Of a DNA stretch of 64,000 bases, positions 9,248-19,519 are shown one piece after another. This DNA is from Bacillus thuringiensis (GTDB lineage: Bacteria > Bacillota > Bacilli > Bacillales > Bacillaceae_G). The stretch spans positions 62,001 through 126,000 of the forward strand of contig NZ_JACYOF010000005.1 of the NCBI RefSeq assembly GCF_014932895.1, written 5' to 3'. The notes below the pieces were generated by a model. That model did not search any database. It saw only the letters and a list, made by a program, of their open reading frames with translations, and was not told the DNA's origin. The position numbers and the translations under genes are program-made. The number at the start of each line of letters is the position of its first letter. Position 1 is the first letter of the stretch.

Positions 9248-10768
9248 ATGGATATGAATACGTTACTTAGCTTATCGTGGCATCTTATGGTGCCAGAATT
9301 CATTATTCTCGGGGCTGCCATCCTTCTTTCCATATGTGATTTGTTTTTTAAGCTGAACCATAGGTACGTAGCGCTTGGTGCGATCGCTGCCATCGTAATA
9401 GCGATCGTGTCATTAATTACACTATACGGCGAACCAGCAGGAGATATTTTAAACGGATCGTTTGTATTAGATGGATTTTCAAAAGGGTTTAAAACGTTGT
9501 TATTAGGCGGAGCAACTCTCATTTTGTGTATGGCAATGAGCGATGACAAGAAGAATCCAATTGAAGATAAGGGAGAATATTATTACTTATTTTTAATGGC
9601 GCTTCTTGGTGCGATGTTCATGGCTTCTAGTGTCGACTTCATTACGCTTTTCGTCGGCTTAGAGCTGTTATCACTTTCTTCCTATATTTTAGTAGGAATT
9701 CGAAAAAAGAACCGTGCATCAAATGAAGCGGCAATGAAATACGTCATTAACGGAGGAATTGGAACGGCAATTACGCTCTTTGGAATGAGTTACTTATACG
9801 GTATTACAGGTTCAACCAATATCGTGGATATGCAAAAAGTATTCACCGGAGAGCTGGCTAGTGGTATTCAGTTATTGTTAGCTCTGGCATTTCTCCTATT
9901 GCTCGTTGGACTCTCATTTAAAATTGCAACAGTGCCATTTCATATGTGGGCACCAGATGTGTATGAAGGAGCTACGACACCGGTTACGGCTTTTCTTGGA
10001 ACGATTTCTAAAATTGCTGGGTTCTTACTCGTTATTCGCCTGTTCCTTATGGTTTTTGCAAGTGTATCAATACAAGGAGATGTACAATCTTTATACGGGC
10101 GTATGAGCATATATATTGCCGTGCTAGCAAGTATTACGATGATTGTTGGGAACGTAGTCGCATTAAAACAATATAACGTAAAACGTTTATTTGCTTATTC
10201 AGGTATCGCACACGCAGGGTATTTACTCGTTCCGCTTGTAGCATTATCGCCGTTTACGATGGATAGTATGTGGTTTTATATGCTTGCATACATGCTTATG
10301 AATATAGGAGCGTTTGCGGTTATCCACGGCTTAATCTTACAAAATGATAAGGAAAATATAACTGTTTTCACTGGTTTATATAAGCGATCACCATTTACAG
10401 CGATAGTGATGACAGTCTTTATTTTATCGCTGGCCGGGATACCAGGAACGGCAGGTTTCATTGGAAAGATTAACATCTTTTTAGGTGCACTTCATGTAGA
10501 GCCAGCCCATTATGTACTAGCTTCGACTATGATGGGTACGACAGTTGTTTCATTCGTATATTATTTCCGTATTTTACAACAAATGTTTTTCCGCACAGGA
10601 GAGACAGAAGAAAAGATTCGGTTGCCGTTAAATATAAAGATTGTTATGAGCCTTTGTGCAATTTCGATTGTAATACTAGGGATTATGCCGATGATTGGAT
10701 ATAATTTCTTTTATGAATATTTTCCATTAATGAAAGATTTCTTCTTCTTGGGGAACGTGGTACAATAG
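9248..10768 (+). CDS. nuoN: NADH-quinone oxidoreductase subunit N
   Basis: NuoN is the third antiporter-like subunit (506 aa). Recognisable segments are GLELLSLSSYILVGIRKKNR, the channel loop PFHMWAPDVYEGATTPVTAF and RLFAYSGIAHAGYLLV. Its ribosome site lies in the end of nuoM. It closes the eleven-gene nuo operon. Confidence 0.97.
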   Translation: MDMNTLLSLSWHLMVPEFIILGAAILLSICDLFFKLNHRYVALGAIAAIVIAIVSLITLYGEPAGDILNGSFVLDGFSKGFKTLLLGGATLILCMAMSDDKKNPIEDKGEYYYLFLMALLGAMFMASSVDFITLFVGLELLSLSSYILVGIRKKNRASNEAAMKYVINGGIGTAITLFGMSYLYGITGSTNIVDMQKVFTGELASGIQLLLALAFLLLLVGLSFKIATVPFHMWAPDVYEGATTPVTAFLGTISKIAGFLLVIRLFLMVFASVSIQGDVQSLYGRMSIYIAVLASITMIVGNVVALKQYNVKRLFAYSGIAHAGYLLVPLVALSPFTMDSMWFYMLAYMLMNIGAFAVIHGLILQNDKENITVFTGLYKRSPFTAIVMTVFILSLAGIPGTAGFIGKINIFLGALHVEPAHYVLASTMMGTTVVSFVYYFRILQQMFFRTGETEEKIRLPLNIKIVMSLCAISIVILGIMPMIGYNFFYEYFPLMKDFFFLGNVVQ

Positions 10769-10771
10769 TGA

Positions 10772-10812
10772 AAATAAAAGGTGTGGAGTCAGTACTCTGC
10801 GCTTTTTATTTT
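10772..10812 (+). terminator. Probable terminator after nuoN
   Basis: An imperfect stem with several G-U pairs (AAAAGGTGTGGAGT with ACTCTGCGCTTTT) is followed by a short T-rich stretch, five bases after the nuoN stop. It is weaker than the other terminators in the window. Confidence 0.5.
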
Positions 10813-10979
10813 GTGTTAATCGCAAATGAAAATGCATATAGGTATACGTTTTTTGAGAGGAAATTTCAATATGAAATGTAAGATGCTTATTTGCGTTTGA
10901 GAAAGTGTGGCTCCTACTTAATATGGTATCGTTTTTATATGTTTTGCAAGTAGTAGCCAAGTAAAAAGGAGTCGATCTT

Positions 10980-11216
10980 TTGGCACAACTTTTAGGGCAA
11001 CAAGCACTGATTGCTATTGTTTCGCATTTATTGTTTATTACCATTACGTGGTGGGCCTTACAAGGCATTCACATTGAGCGTTTAATGAAGCCTGGGAAAG
11101 TGATGCAGACACGAGTATTACTCATCCTAATTACCATTGCAATTGGGACATCTGTAAGTAACTTTTTCCTTGATTATTTAGGCTATTCGAAGAGTTTAAC
11201 GTATTTAGTAAAGTAA
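10980..11216 (+). CDS. ywzB: YwzB-like small membrane protein (DUF1146)
   Basis: A 78-aa protein with two hydrophobic helices around a basic loop (RLMKPGKVMQTR). The sequence and its position between the respiratory operon and ywmB-murA match the YwzB/DUF1146 family of Bacillus, whose function is not known. It starts at TTG 10980 with AAAAAGGAG eight bases upstream. It sits in the cytoplasmic membrane. Confidence 0.85.
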   Translation: MAQLLGQQALIAIVSHLLFITITWWALQGIHIERLMKPGKVMQTRVLLILITIAIGTSVSNFFLDYLGYSKSLTYLVK

Positions 11217-11261
11217 GTGTATAGAACCTTATATCTCCGTTAACAATGGGGGTAGGAGGGG

Positions 11262-11972
11262 ATGAAATTGAAGCTTAAAGCCATTCTTATTGTTGTCGTA
11301 AGTGTTGTTTTATTTTTGGTTGGGTATAGAGAGATGAAACCGATAAGCGATGAACAGAAAATGGAGAGCATGATTGCAGCTTTAGAGAAAAATAATGCTA
11401 AAGTGGAAAAATGGTCATGGTTAGCACGAGAGACAAAAACGATTTCTAATATACATACGTTTCAAAAGTTGTTAAACGATGTAAAGGACAAGGCAAATGT
11501 CCAAAAGTGGGAATTAGAAGAATCTCCAGATGGATATAAAGCTACATCCTATAAAAAATTTTCTTCTTATGAAGAACGAGTAGTAGTAACTTGGAGTAAA
11601 GAAAATACTAAAGAAAACACTTTCATTATATTTGAAGTGAGCGGGGCAAAATGGGACCCGAAGTACGTTCAGAAAATGAATAAAATTTTTAGCGAAAAAC
11701 CTATAATTTACACTTGTGTTCAAGGTGTACTGAATGATAAGATTGAAGGTGTTTTGCAAAATAAAACCAATCAGGTTTTGAAAGATCTTTCAGCAAGAGC
11801 GATCGAACAAGTAGAAGAAAGAGCATTTGTGTCAGTCTCGGCATACAATAAAAAGTGGGATGACGCTCTTTCAACAAATAGAGAGAAAATAAATGTGCAA
11901 ATAGCAATACGTTCTACAGACAACAAAGATACAATTGTGGTTGGCACACCGATCATAACTTCTGAGTATTGA
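11262..11972 (+). CDS. ywmB: YwmB-family protein
   Basis: A 236-aa protein with one N-terminal membrane helix or signal segment (residues 6-22) followed by a mixed alpha/beta extracytoplasmic domain. Sequence character and position directly upstream of murA match YwmB of B. subtilis, a family found in spore formers with no established biochemical function. GGGGGTAGGAGGGG gives a strong ribosome site ahead of the ATG. Confidence 0.85.
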   Translation: MKLKLKAILIVVVSVVLFLVGYREMKPISDEQKMESMIAALEKNNAKVEKWSWLARETKTISNIHTFQKLLNDVKDKANVQKWELEESPDGYKATSYKKFSSYEERVVVTWSKENTKENTFIIFEVSGAKWDPKYVQKMNKIFSEKPIIYTCVQGVLNDKIEGVLQNKTNQVLKDLSARAIEQVEERAFVSVSAYNKKWDDALSTNREKINVQIAIRSTDNKDTIVVGTPIITSEY

Positions 11973-12011
11973 GTGAATAGATACTGAAAAAAGGACACGG
12001 AGGGGAATAAT

Positions 12012-13316
12012 TTGGAAAAGATCATCGTCCGTGGCGGAAAGCGGTTGAACGGCACAGTGCGTGTTGAGGGCGCAAAAAATGCTGTATTACCTATAATCGC
12101 TGCAGCCCTATTAGCGAGTGATGGAAAGAATGTACTATCTGAAGTACCAGTATTGTCTGATGTATACACAATTAACGAGGTATTACGTCATTTAAATGCT
12201 GAAGTCGTATTTGAAAATAACCAAGTAACAATCGATGCTTCTAAAGAACTAAACATTGAAGCACCATTTGAGTATGTACGTAAAATGCGTGCGTCTGTTC
12301 AAGTAATGGGACCATTATTAGCACGTAACGGTCGTGCTCGTATTGCACTTCCTGGTGGATGTGCAATTGGTTCACGTCCAATTGACCAACATTTAAAAGG
12401 CTTCGAAGCAATGGGAGCAAAAGTACAGGTTGGTAATGGTTTTGTTGAAGCATACGTTGAGGGAGAACTAAAAGGAGCTAAAATTTATTTAGACTTCCCA
12501 AGCGTAGGCGCGACAGAAAACATTATGTCTGCAGCTACATTAGCAAAAGGGACAACAATCCTTGAAAACGCAGCGAAAGAACCAGAAATCGTTGACTTAG
12601 CTAACTTCTTAAATGCGATGGGAGCGAAAGTACGCGGAGCTGGAACTGGAACGATTCGTATCGAAGGCGTTGATAAATTATATGGTGCAAACCACTCTAT
12701 TATTCCTGACCGTATTGAAGCGGGAACATTCATGGTTGCAGCGGCAATTACTGGTGGAGACATCTTAATTGAAAATGCTGTGCCTGAACATTTACGCTCA
12801 ATTACAGCGAAGATGGAAGAAATGGGTGTTAAAATTATTGAGGAAAATGAAGGTGTACGTGTTATTGGCCCAGATAAGTTAAAAGCGGTTGATATTAAAA
12901 CTATGCCTCACCCAGGTTTCCCAACAGACATGCAATCACAAATGATGGCATTATTACTACAAGCTGATGGAACAAGTATGATTACAGAAACGGTATTCGA
13001 AAACCGCTTTATGCACGTTGAAGAATTCCGTCGTATGAATGCTGATATTAAAATTGAAGGTCGTTCTGTTATTATGAACGGTCCAAACAGCTTACAAGGT
13101 GCTGAAGTAGGTGCAACTGATTTACGTGCAGCGGCAGCATTAATCTTAGCTGGTTTAGTATCAGAAGGTTACACTCGTGTAACTGAATTAAAACATCTTG
13201 ACCGCGGTTATGTAGATTTCCATAAGAAATTAGCTGCATTAGGTGCAACTATTGAACGTGTAAACGAAAAAGTAGAAGAAGTGAAAGAACAAGAAGTTTC
13301 TGATCTTCACGCTTAA
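12012..13316 (+). CDS. murA: UDP-N-acetylglucosamine 1-carboxyvinyltransferase
   Basis: MurA makes the first committed peptidoglycan precursor by adding enolpyruvate to UDP-GlcNAc. The 434-aa protein has KNAVLP near residue 22 and the active-site cysteine at residue 117 in [20 protein letters not shown]; this is the residue attacked by fosfomycin, so the enzyme should be sensitive. It starts at TTG 12012 after ACGGAGGGG. Gene order ywzB-ywmB-murA-spoIID identifies it as the MurAA-type paralogue. Codons appear more optimised than in neighbouring genes. Confidence 0.97.
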   Translation: MEKIIVRGGKRLNGTVRVEGAKNAVLPIIAAALLASDGKNVLSEVPVLSDVYTINEVLRHLNAEVVFENNQVTIDASKELNIEAPFEYVRKMRASVQVMGPLLARNGRARIALPGGCAIGSRPIDQHLKGFEAMGAKVQVGNGFVEAYVEGELKGAKIYLDFPSVGATENIMSAATLAKGTTILENAAKEPEIVDLANFLNAMGAKVRGAGTGTIRIEGVDKLYGANHSIIPDRIEAGTFMVAAAITGGDILIENAVPEHLRSITAKMEEMGVKIIEENEGVRVIGPDKLKAVDIKTMPHPGFPTDMQSQMMALLLQADGTSMITETVFENRFMHVEEFRRMNADIKIEGRSVIMNGPNSLQGAEVGATDLRAAAALILAGLVSEGYTRVTELKHLDRGYVDFHKKLAALGATIERVNEKVEEVKEQEVSDLHA

Positions 13317-13320
13317 TTGA

Positions 13321-13360
13321 AATAGTCTCTATGTCTTTTGACATAGGGGCTATTTTTTTT
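13321..13360 (+). terminator. Terminator of murA
   Basis: A 15-bp stem (AATAGTCTCTATGTC with GACATAGGGGCTATT, two G-T pairs) with a 4-base loop is followed by a run of eight or more Ts. Confidence 0.9.
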
Positions 13361-13488
13361 CTATTACTGTTATAGTCAAGAAATTCTATACTTATGCACG
13401 TACCAGTGAAAATATTTAGAAAATTTTCGTTTTATTCCGTAACATTTCGATGGATGATGAACTAAATCACTATGTATTACAATTCTGC

Positions 13489-13637
13489 TTTATCCCGCTA
13501 TTTGAGGACAGTAAGACTTCCACCTCAAAATTTTGGGAGTTAGGTGGGAGATTAACTGCCCGTAAAAGCTCGATTGGTGCGGGCTGATAATCAGTGGGAG
13601 ATGAACAAAACCCCCACTGATTAAAGTTTCACTTTAT
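13489..13637. repeat. bcr1-like B. cereus-group repeat, apparently complete
   Basis: A roughly 150-bp element is bounded by TTTAT at 13489-13493 and 13633-13637. It contains three successive hairpins: CTTCCACCT/AGGTGGGAG, CTGCCCG/GCGGGCTG and TCAGTGGG/CCCCCACTGA. Length, TTTAT boundaries and strong secondary structure agree with what I recall of bcr1, a mobile, non-coding repeat limited to the B. cereus group. Its 3' half recurs at 63142-63214. It fills most of the murA-spoIID gap. Confidence 0.75.
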
Positions 13638-13674
13638 ATCAATACCCCCAAGTATGTTCTAAAAGATTCGGTAG

Positions 13675-14739
<1,065 letters not shown>

Positions 14740-14744
14740 ATTGT

Positions 14745-14775
14745 AAAAAGAGCTAATTTAAATTAGCTCTTTTTG
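14745..14775 (+). terminator. Terminator of spoIID
   Basis: A nearly loopless 15-bp inverted repeat (AAAAAGAGCTAATTT with its complement) ends in a T run directly after the spoIID stop. It is symmetrical and could work in both directions. Confidence 0.9.
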
Positions 14776-14874
14776 TCATTATTTGTAGAAATAAATGAAA
14801 AGGTACGCCGTGTGCCTCGTGTTATAATACAGTTATGTGAATATATAAAACATAATAACAGGGGGTAATGGAAA

Positions 14875-16491
14875 ATGATGATGGATGTACCACTTCTCAT
14901 TCCAGCCATGATAGAACGAGCAGAGAAATATTTTTCAAAAAAGGAAGTTGTTTCACGGACTGCATCTCGTATTCATACATTAACATACGGAGAAATTGCA
15001 AAGCGGACGAGAAAGCTTGCTAGCGTATTAAAGAGAATGGGAATCGAACAAGGGGATAAGGTGGGGACAATTGCTTGGAATCATCATAGGCATTTGGAAG
15101 CATACTTTGCGATTCCGGGAATCGGTGCAGTGCTACATACGATTAATTTAAGACTTTCCGCTGATCACATTTCATATATTATTAACCATGCAGAAGATAA
15201 GGTCATCCTTGTCGATGAAGATATGGTACCTGTATTAGAGAGTATTCAACACGAAATCCCACATATAAAGGCCTTTATTATTATGACAGACGATCATAAA
15301 CTACCTCACACAACATTATCACCAGCATATCATTACGACCAATTACTTGAAGAAGGCGATGAAACATTTCCATTTATAAAAGATTTAGATGAAAAAGAAC
15401 CAGCAGGTATGTGCTATACGTCGGCTACGACAGGGAAACCGAAAGGTGTAGTATACACACACCGTAGTATTGCGCTCCATAGTTATACACTTGGACTTGC
15501 AGATGGTGGGAATATATCAGAAGTAGACACTTGCATGCCTGTTGTTCCAATGTTCCATGTGAATGCATGGGGATTACCGTTTGCAAGTACGTGGTTTGGT
15601 ACGAAACTCGTATTACCAGGGCCGCATTTTACACCAGAGATTTTAGCAGGATTGATCGAAAGAGAGAAAGTAACAATTACGGCCGGCGTGCCAACGATTT
15701 GGATTGGTTTGTTGCAGGAACTAGAAAAACATCCATATGATATTAGTAGTGTAAAAACGATTTGGTCAGGTGGATCAGCTGCTCCAATGAGCATGATTCG
15801 TACGTATGAAGAGAAATATGAAATTGCATTTAGACAAATATATGGAATGACAGAAACGAGTCCAGCAGTTGTAATTAACTGCCCGAAATCGTATCAGCGT
15901 GATTTACCGAAAGAAGAATATTATAATTTACGTTCTCGCCAAGGGTATTTATTCCCTGGATTAGAAATGAAAGTGATTGGACAAGACGGTGAAATTAAAT
16001 GGGATGGAGAAGAAATGGGAGAGCTTTGCCTGCGCGGTCCATGGATTGCCGGTAGCTATTATAACGATGAACGTACGGAAGAATCAATGAAAGATGGTTG
16101 GCTTCATACAGGAGACATTGTTACAGTTGATTCGGAAGGATTTATTAAAATTGCGGATCGTACGAAGGATTTAATTAAAAGCGGCGGTGAATGGATTTCT
16201 TCGGTAGATTTAGAAAATGCTTTAATGTCACATGACAAAGTATTAGAAGCATCTGTCGTAGCAGTTCCGCACGAAAAATGGCAAGAGCGTCCTGTTGCTT
16301 GCGTCGTATTAAAAGAAGGACAAGCAGTAGAACGAGACGAACTGTATGCTTTACTAGAAGCAGAATTCCCGAAATGGTGGATGCCAGACGATATTTTATT
16401 CGTAAATGAAATTCCGAAAACATCTGTAGGGAAGTTTCTAAAACGAGCACTTCGTGATCAGTTGAAGACTTATATGGTAGAGCAGAAATAG
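14875..16491 (+). CDS. AMP-forming acyl-CoA synthetase
   Basis: A 538-aa enzyme of the ANL superfamily that activates a carboxylic acid with ATP and joins it to CoA. The AMP-binding motif TSATTGKPKGVVYTH lies near residue 180, IYGMTETSP near 322, GWLHTGDI near 407 and DRTKDLIKSGGEWIS near 426. The C-terminal catalytic lysine is in KTSVGKFLKRALRDQ. The overall pattern resembles medium- or long-chain fatty acyl-CoA ligases, but the substrate cannot be read from sequence. It stands alone between two terminators. GGGGG precedes the ATG by nine bases. Confidence 0.9.
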   Translation: MMMDVPLLIPAMIERAEKYFSKKEVVSRTASRIHTLTYGEIAKRTRKLASVLKRMGIEQGDKVGTIAWNHHRHLEAYFAIPGIGAVLHTINLRLSADHISYIINHAEDKVILVDEDMVPVLESIQHEIPHIKAFIIMTDDHKLPHTTLSPAYHYDQLLEEGDETFPFIKDLDEKEPAGMCYTSATTGKPKGVVYTHRSIALHSYTLGLADGGNISEVDTCMPVVPMFHVNAWGLPFASTWFGTKLVLPGPHFTPEILAGLIEREKVTITAGVPTIWIGLLQELEKHPYDISSVKTIWSGGSAAPMSMIRTYEEKYEIAFRQIYGMTETSPAVVINCPKSYQRDLPKEEYYNLRSRQGYLFPGLEMKVIGQDGEIKWDGEEMGELCLRGPWIAGSYYNDERTEESMKDGWLHTGDIVTVDSEGFIKIADRTKDLIKSGGEWISSVDLENALMSHDKVLEASVVAVPHEKWQERPVACVVLKEGQAVERDELYALLEAEFPKWWMPDDILFVNEIPKTSVGKFLKRALRDQLKTYMVEQK

Positions 16492-16493
16492 AG

Positions 16494-16530
16494 AAGAAGG
16501 CTATCCTTTCATTTGGATAGCCTTCTTTGT
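16494..16530 (+). terminator. Terminator of the acyl-CoA synthetase gene
   Basis: A perfect 13-bp stem (AAGAAGGCTATCC with GGATAGCCTTCTT) and an 8-base loop start at the stop codon and run into Ts. Confidence 0.9.
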
Positions 16531-16616
16531 TGGCGTAATATAAGAATGTATGAAATATCATAATTTTCCATTAATTGTTTGGTATAATAGGATAAAAAGC
16601 ATTTGGGGGAGACGAA

Positions 16617-17624
16617 ATGGCGCTACTGGAGTTGAAACAGTTAGGGAAGACGAACCAGTTACCGGCAATTGAACTGGAAGTTGAGAAGGGACAATGTGTT
16701 GTTTTGCAATGTAATAATCATACAGCTAAAGTGTTACACCGTATTATTATCGGAGAAGAAGAGGCTTCTTCGGGCAGTGTGCTATTTGAAGAAGAGCCAA
16801 TTGGGAAGAAAGTGTATTCCCGCATCGGTTTTTGTTTTTTGAAAGATGAAGCATATGACCGTTTGAAGGTGAAGGAGTACTTTAAGTTCTTATTAGGGCT
16901 GTATGAATCAAATATGAGTATGGAAGAAGTAGTGCAATATGTTGGTCTCCTAGATAAGTTAAACGTTAAAATAGAAAAATTGTCATTTTCAGAGAAACGC
17001 CGTCTTCATATTGGGCGGGTTATGATTCATAATCCTGATTTAGTTATTTTGGAAGAGCCAGAGCAAAATGTAGATACAGAGAGTACGATTATTATTCGAA
17101 AAGCGATTATGAAAATGAAAGAACAAGGAAAGGCAATCTTTATTACATCGTCCTTTCTATCGGACGCTCTTTCACTGACTGAAGATGTATACATATTAAA
17201 TCAAGACGGTGTAAAAAAAGTGGAAATCGAGCAAGAAGAAGCGGAAGAGGTCGATGAGGAAAAAGTAGTTCAAATGATTCCGCAAATGAAACTTGAAAGA
17301 ATACCAGCGAAAGTGAACGATAAAATCATTTTACTTGATCCGATGGAAATTCATTTCATTGAGACGCAAAATGGAGTGACACATATTCACGTTCGTGAAG
17401 GTGATTTCGTATGTGCATTAACATTAAGTGAACTAGAAACAAGGTTAACAGGTTTCGGGTTCTTCAGATGTCATCGCTCGTACCTCGTTAATTTACAAAG
17501 AGTACGAGAAGTTATTACTTGGACTCGTAACAGTTTTAGTTTAATTTTGGATGACGAAAGAAAAAGTTCAATTCCACTTTCAAAAGGACGAATGGATGAA
17601 TTAAAAGGTGTAATTGGACTATAA
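16617..17624 (+). CDS. Degenerate ABC-ATPase domain fused to a LytTR DNA-binding domain
   Basis: A 335-aa regulator. Residues 1-195 have the shape of an ABC ATPase: LSFSEKRRLHIGR replaces the signature, and LVILEEPEQNVD is a Walker B-like segment. The Walker A loop is missing, with LQCNNHTAKVLHR in its place, so ATP binding is probably lost. Residues 235-335 form a LytTR domain ending RCHRSYLVNLQRV...SIPLSKGRMDELK. An extended -10 (TGGTATAAT, around 16583) and a GGGGGAGA ribosome site lie upstream. A complete ABC exporter follows, and operator-like repeats lie in the gap between them, so it likely controls that exporter. Confidence 0.9.
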   Translation: MALLELKQLGKTNQLPAIELEVEKGQCVVLQCNNHTAKVLHRIIIGEEEASSGSVLFEEEPIGKKVYSRIGFCFLKDEAYDRLKVKEYFKFLLGLYESNMSMEEVVQYVGLLDKLNVKIEKLSFSEKRRLHIGRVMIHNPDLVILEEPEQNVDTESTIIIRKAIMKMKEQGKAIFITSSFLSDALSLTEDVYILNQDGVKKVEIEQEEAEEVDEEKVVQMIPQMKLERIPAKVNDKIILLDPMEIHFIETQNGVTHIHVREGDFVCALTLSELETRLTGFGFFRCHRSYLVNLQRVREVITWTRNSFSLILDDERKSSIPLSKGRMDELKGVIGL

Positions 17625-17655
17625 AATTGCTCCAATAAGCTCAAAATACGATTCA

Positions 17656-17692
17656 TTCACCGGTGAAAATACTCCTTTTACCGGTATTTTAC
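17656..17692. promoter_or_regulatory. Candidate LytTR operator pair upstream of the ABC exporter
   Basis: Two ACCGGT direct repeats start at 17659 and 17680, exactly 21 bp apart (two helical turns). This is the arrangement known for LytTR-family sites, which are 9-bp direct repeats separated by 12-13 bp. The first copy is also the centre of a perfect 12-bp palindrome (TTCACCGGTGAA, 17656-17667). The pair lies directly after the LytTR fusion gene and about 120 bp before the ABC ATPase start. Confidence 0.6.
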
Positions 17693-17807
17693 TGCGTAAA
17701 CCCTTTGTTTTTCATATGATTGAGTCAAGAAAAGCGAAACAAACAAACGAGAATCGCTAAAGCGACTTTCATCTATAAAAAAGAGAAAAAACAAAGGGGA
17801 TGACGAA

Positions 17808-18650
17808 ATGACATTGGCAATTGAAATGAAAGATGTAATGAAAAGTTTCAATGAAAAAACGGCACTTCGAAATGTAAATATTGAGGTGAAGCAAGGAGAG
17901 ATTTTCGGATTTCTCGGACCAAGTGGATCTGGTAAAACGACAACAGTAAAAATTTTAACTTCTCAATTGCTTCATAGCGTTGGAACGGTAAGGGTATTAG
18001 GGAAAGACATTTCAGGACCAAGTAGCATTGATTACAAACGAATTGGTATTTTAACAGACAACAGCGGTTTATACGAAAGACTTAGCATTTATGATAACTT
18101 ATTATTATTTTGTGATTTATACGATTGTAAAAAAGAACGAATCGATGAAGTGCTATCACAAGTGAACTTATTAGATGATAAAAAAACACAAGTGAAAAAA
18201 TTATCAAAAGGAATGAAGCAGCGCGTCACACTAGCGAGAGCAATCCTTCATAAACCAGATATCCTCTTCTTAGACGAACCAACATCTGCACTTGACCCAG
18301 TAAACGTGCAAAACATTCATAAAATCTTAAAAGACTTAAACAAAGAAGGAACTACGATTTTCTTAACGACACACAATATGGACGAAGCAGAAACGCTTTG
18401 TAACCGCATCGCCTTCTTATGCGGAGGAGAAATTGTAGCACTCGATACACCAGAAAACTTGCGATTAAAATACGCGAAAGATCAAATACAAGTTGTGTTA
18501 AAAGATAAACAAAAAGAAACAGTGAAAAAAGATGAATTAGGGGCAAAACGTATTTCAGAATGGATGAAAAAGGGCGAACTGTTATCTATTCATTCACACG
18601 AACCAACACTAGGCGATATCTTTATTGAAGTTACTGGGAGGGGATTATAA
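17808..18650 (+). CDS. ABC transporter ATP-binding protein
   Basis: A 280-aa exporter-type ATPase with an intact Walker A (GPSGSGKTTT, near residue 38), Q-loop region, signature LSKGMKQRV, Walker B (ILFLDEPTS) and switch histidine (TTHNMDEAE). The C-terminal extension of about 65 residues is typical of the CcmA/DrrA-like group. It pairs with the next gene (1-nt overlap) and has GGGGATG upstream of its ATG. The substrate is unknown; homologues act in drug or peptide export. Confidence 0.92.
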   Translation: MTLAIEMKDVMKSFNEKTALRNVNIEVKQGEIFGFLGPSGSGKTTTVKILTSQLLHSVGTVRVLGKDISGPSSIDYKRIGILTDNSGLYERLSIYDNLLLFCDLYDCKKERIDEVLSQVNLLDDKKTQVKKLSKGMKQRVTLARAILHKPDILFLDEPTSALDPVNVQNIHKILKDLNKEGTTIFLTTHNMDEAETLCNRIAFLCGGEIVALDTPENLRLKYAKDQIQVVLKDKQKETVKKDELGAKRISEWMKKGELLSIHSHEPTLGDIFIEVTGRGL

Positions 18651-19357
18651 TGACATTTTCAATGAGACGATTTTCAGCTATTTTTCGGAAAGAGGTACAG
18701 GATTTTAAAACGAATTCACAAAGTTTAATTATGATGGCAATGCCGATTTTCTTTGCAATACTATTTAGTCGTTCAGATAATTTTAGAGAAGTTGGGGCAA
18801 GTACATTAATTACAATGACGTTAGTTTTGGTTGGGGGCTTTATACAGGCAATGCTTATCGCTGAAGAAAAGGAGAAAAGTACGCTTCGTGTTCTTATGTT
18901 ATCGCCAGCATCGTCTATTGAAGTATTAATTGGAAAAAGCTCATTAACGGGCGTAATTACAGTTACGATTTGTTTTATTAATCTACTTATTTTAGGGAAA
19001 TTAGAAGGTAATATTGCATTGTTATTATTCATCTTTGTTCTTGGAATGCTAATATTCACCCTTATTGGAACATGTATTGGATTAATAGCTCAAAATGTAC
19101 CACAAACATCAACAATTGGGTTACCGATATTAATGGTCTTTCTTATGGGGGATCTTATAGCAGGGTTCGTGAAAAATGAGTTTGTTACAAAAATAGTTGA
19201 GTATTTACCAACCCGCCATATTGGCCTTGCAGTCAGCGGTGTAATAAAAGGTGAAGGTTTTAGTGCAATTACTAGTAATTTATTGAATATAACAATTTGG
19301 TTAGTTGCAGTACTTGTTATTACTCTCCTCGTGTATAGAAAGAAACAAATGGACTAA
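18650..19357 (+). CDS. ABC-2 type transporter permease
   Basis: A 235-aa membrane protein with six hydrophobic segments and the ABC-2 layout: an N-terminal cytoplasmic segment (RRFSAIFRKEVQDFKTN), then helices, with EEKEKSTLRVLMLSPAS as the coupling region around residue 75. Its start overlaps the stop of the ATPase gene (TAATG). Together they form an exporter probably under the LytTR fusion protein. Confidence 0.9.
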   Translation: MTFSMRRFSAIFRKEVQDFKTNSQSLIMMAMPIFFAILFSRSDNFREVGASTLITMTLVLVGGFIQAMLIAEEKEKSTLRVLMLSPASSIEVLIGKSSLTGVITVTICFINLLILGKLEGNIALLLFIFVLGMLIFTLIGTCIGLIAQNVPQTSTIGLPILMVFLMGDLIAGFVKNEFVTKIVEYLPTRHIGLAVSGVIKGEGFSAITSNLLNITIWLVAVLVITLLVYRKKQMD

Positions 19358-19387
19358 AAACTGGGCTGAAAAAGCTCAGTTTTTTTC
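19358..19387 (+). terminator. Terminator of the ABC exporter operon
   Basis: A 9-bp stem (AACTGGGCT with AGCTCAGTT, one G-T pair) and a GAAAA loop are followed by six Ts. Confidence 0.88.
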
Positions 19388-19519
19388 TTTTTTCATCATT
19401 TCCTTGGAAATTTTGCAATTATTATACATATTTTTACAGATTTTGTCGAAAAGTAATTAGTTATACGTTGTATAGGATGCGTGAATATTGTTCAAAATGA
19501 TTGCTGAGGTGATGATAGA

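Noticed and set aside
19440-19519. Sigma-F promoter before spoIIQ
   Set aside because: GTATA elements are present, but the -10 sequence does not fit the sigma-F consensus well enough.
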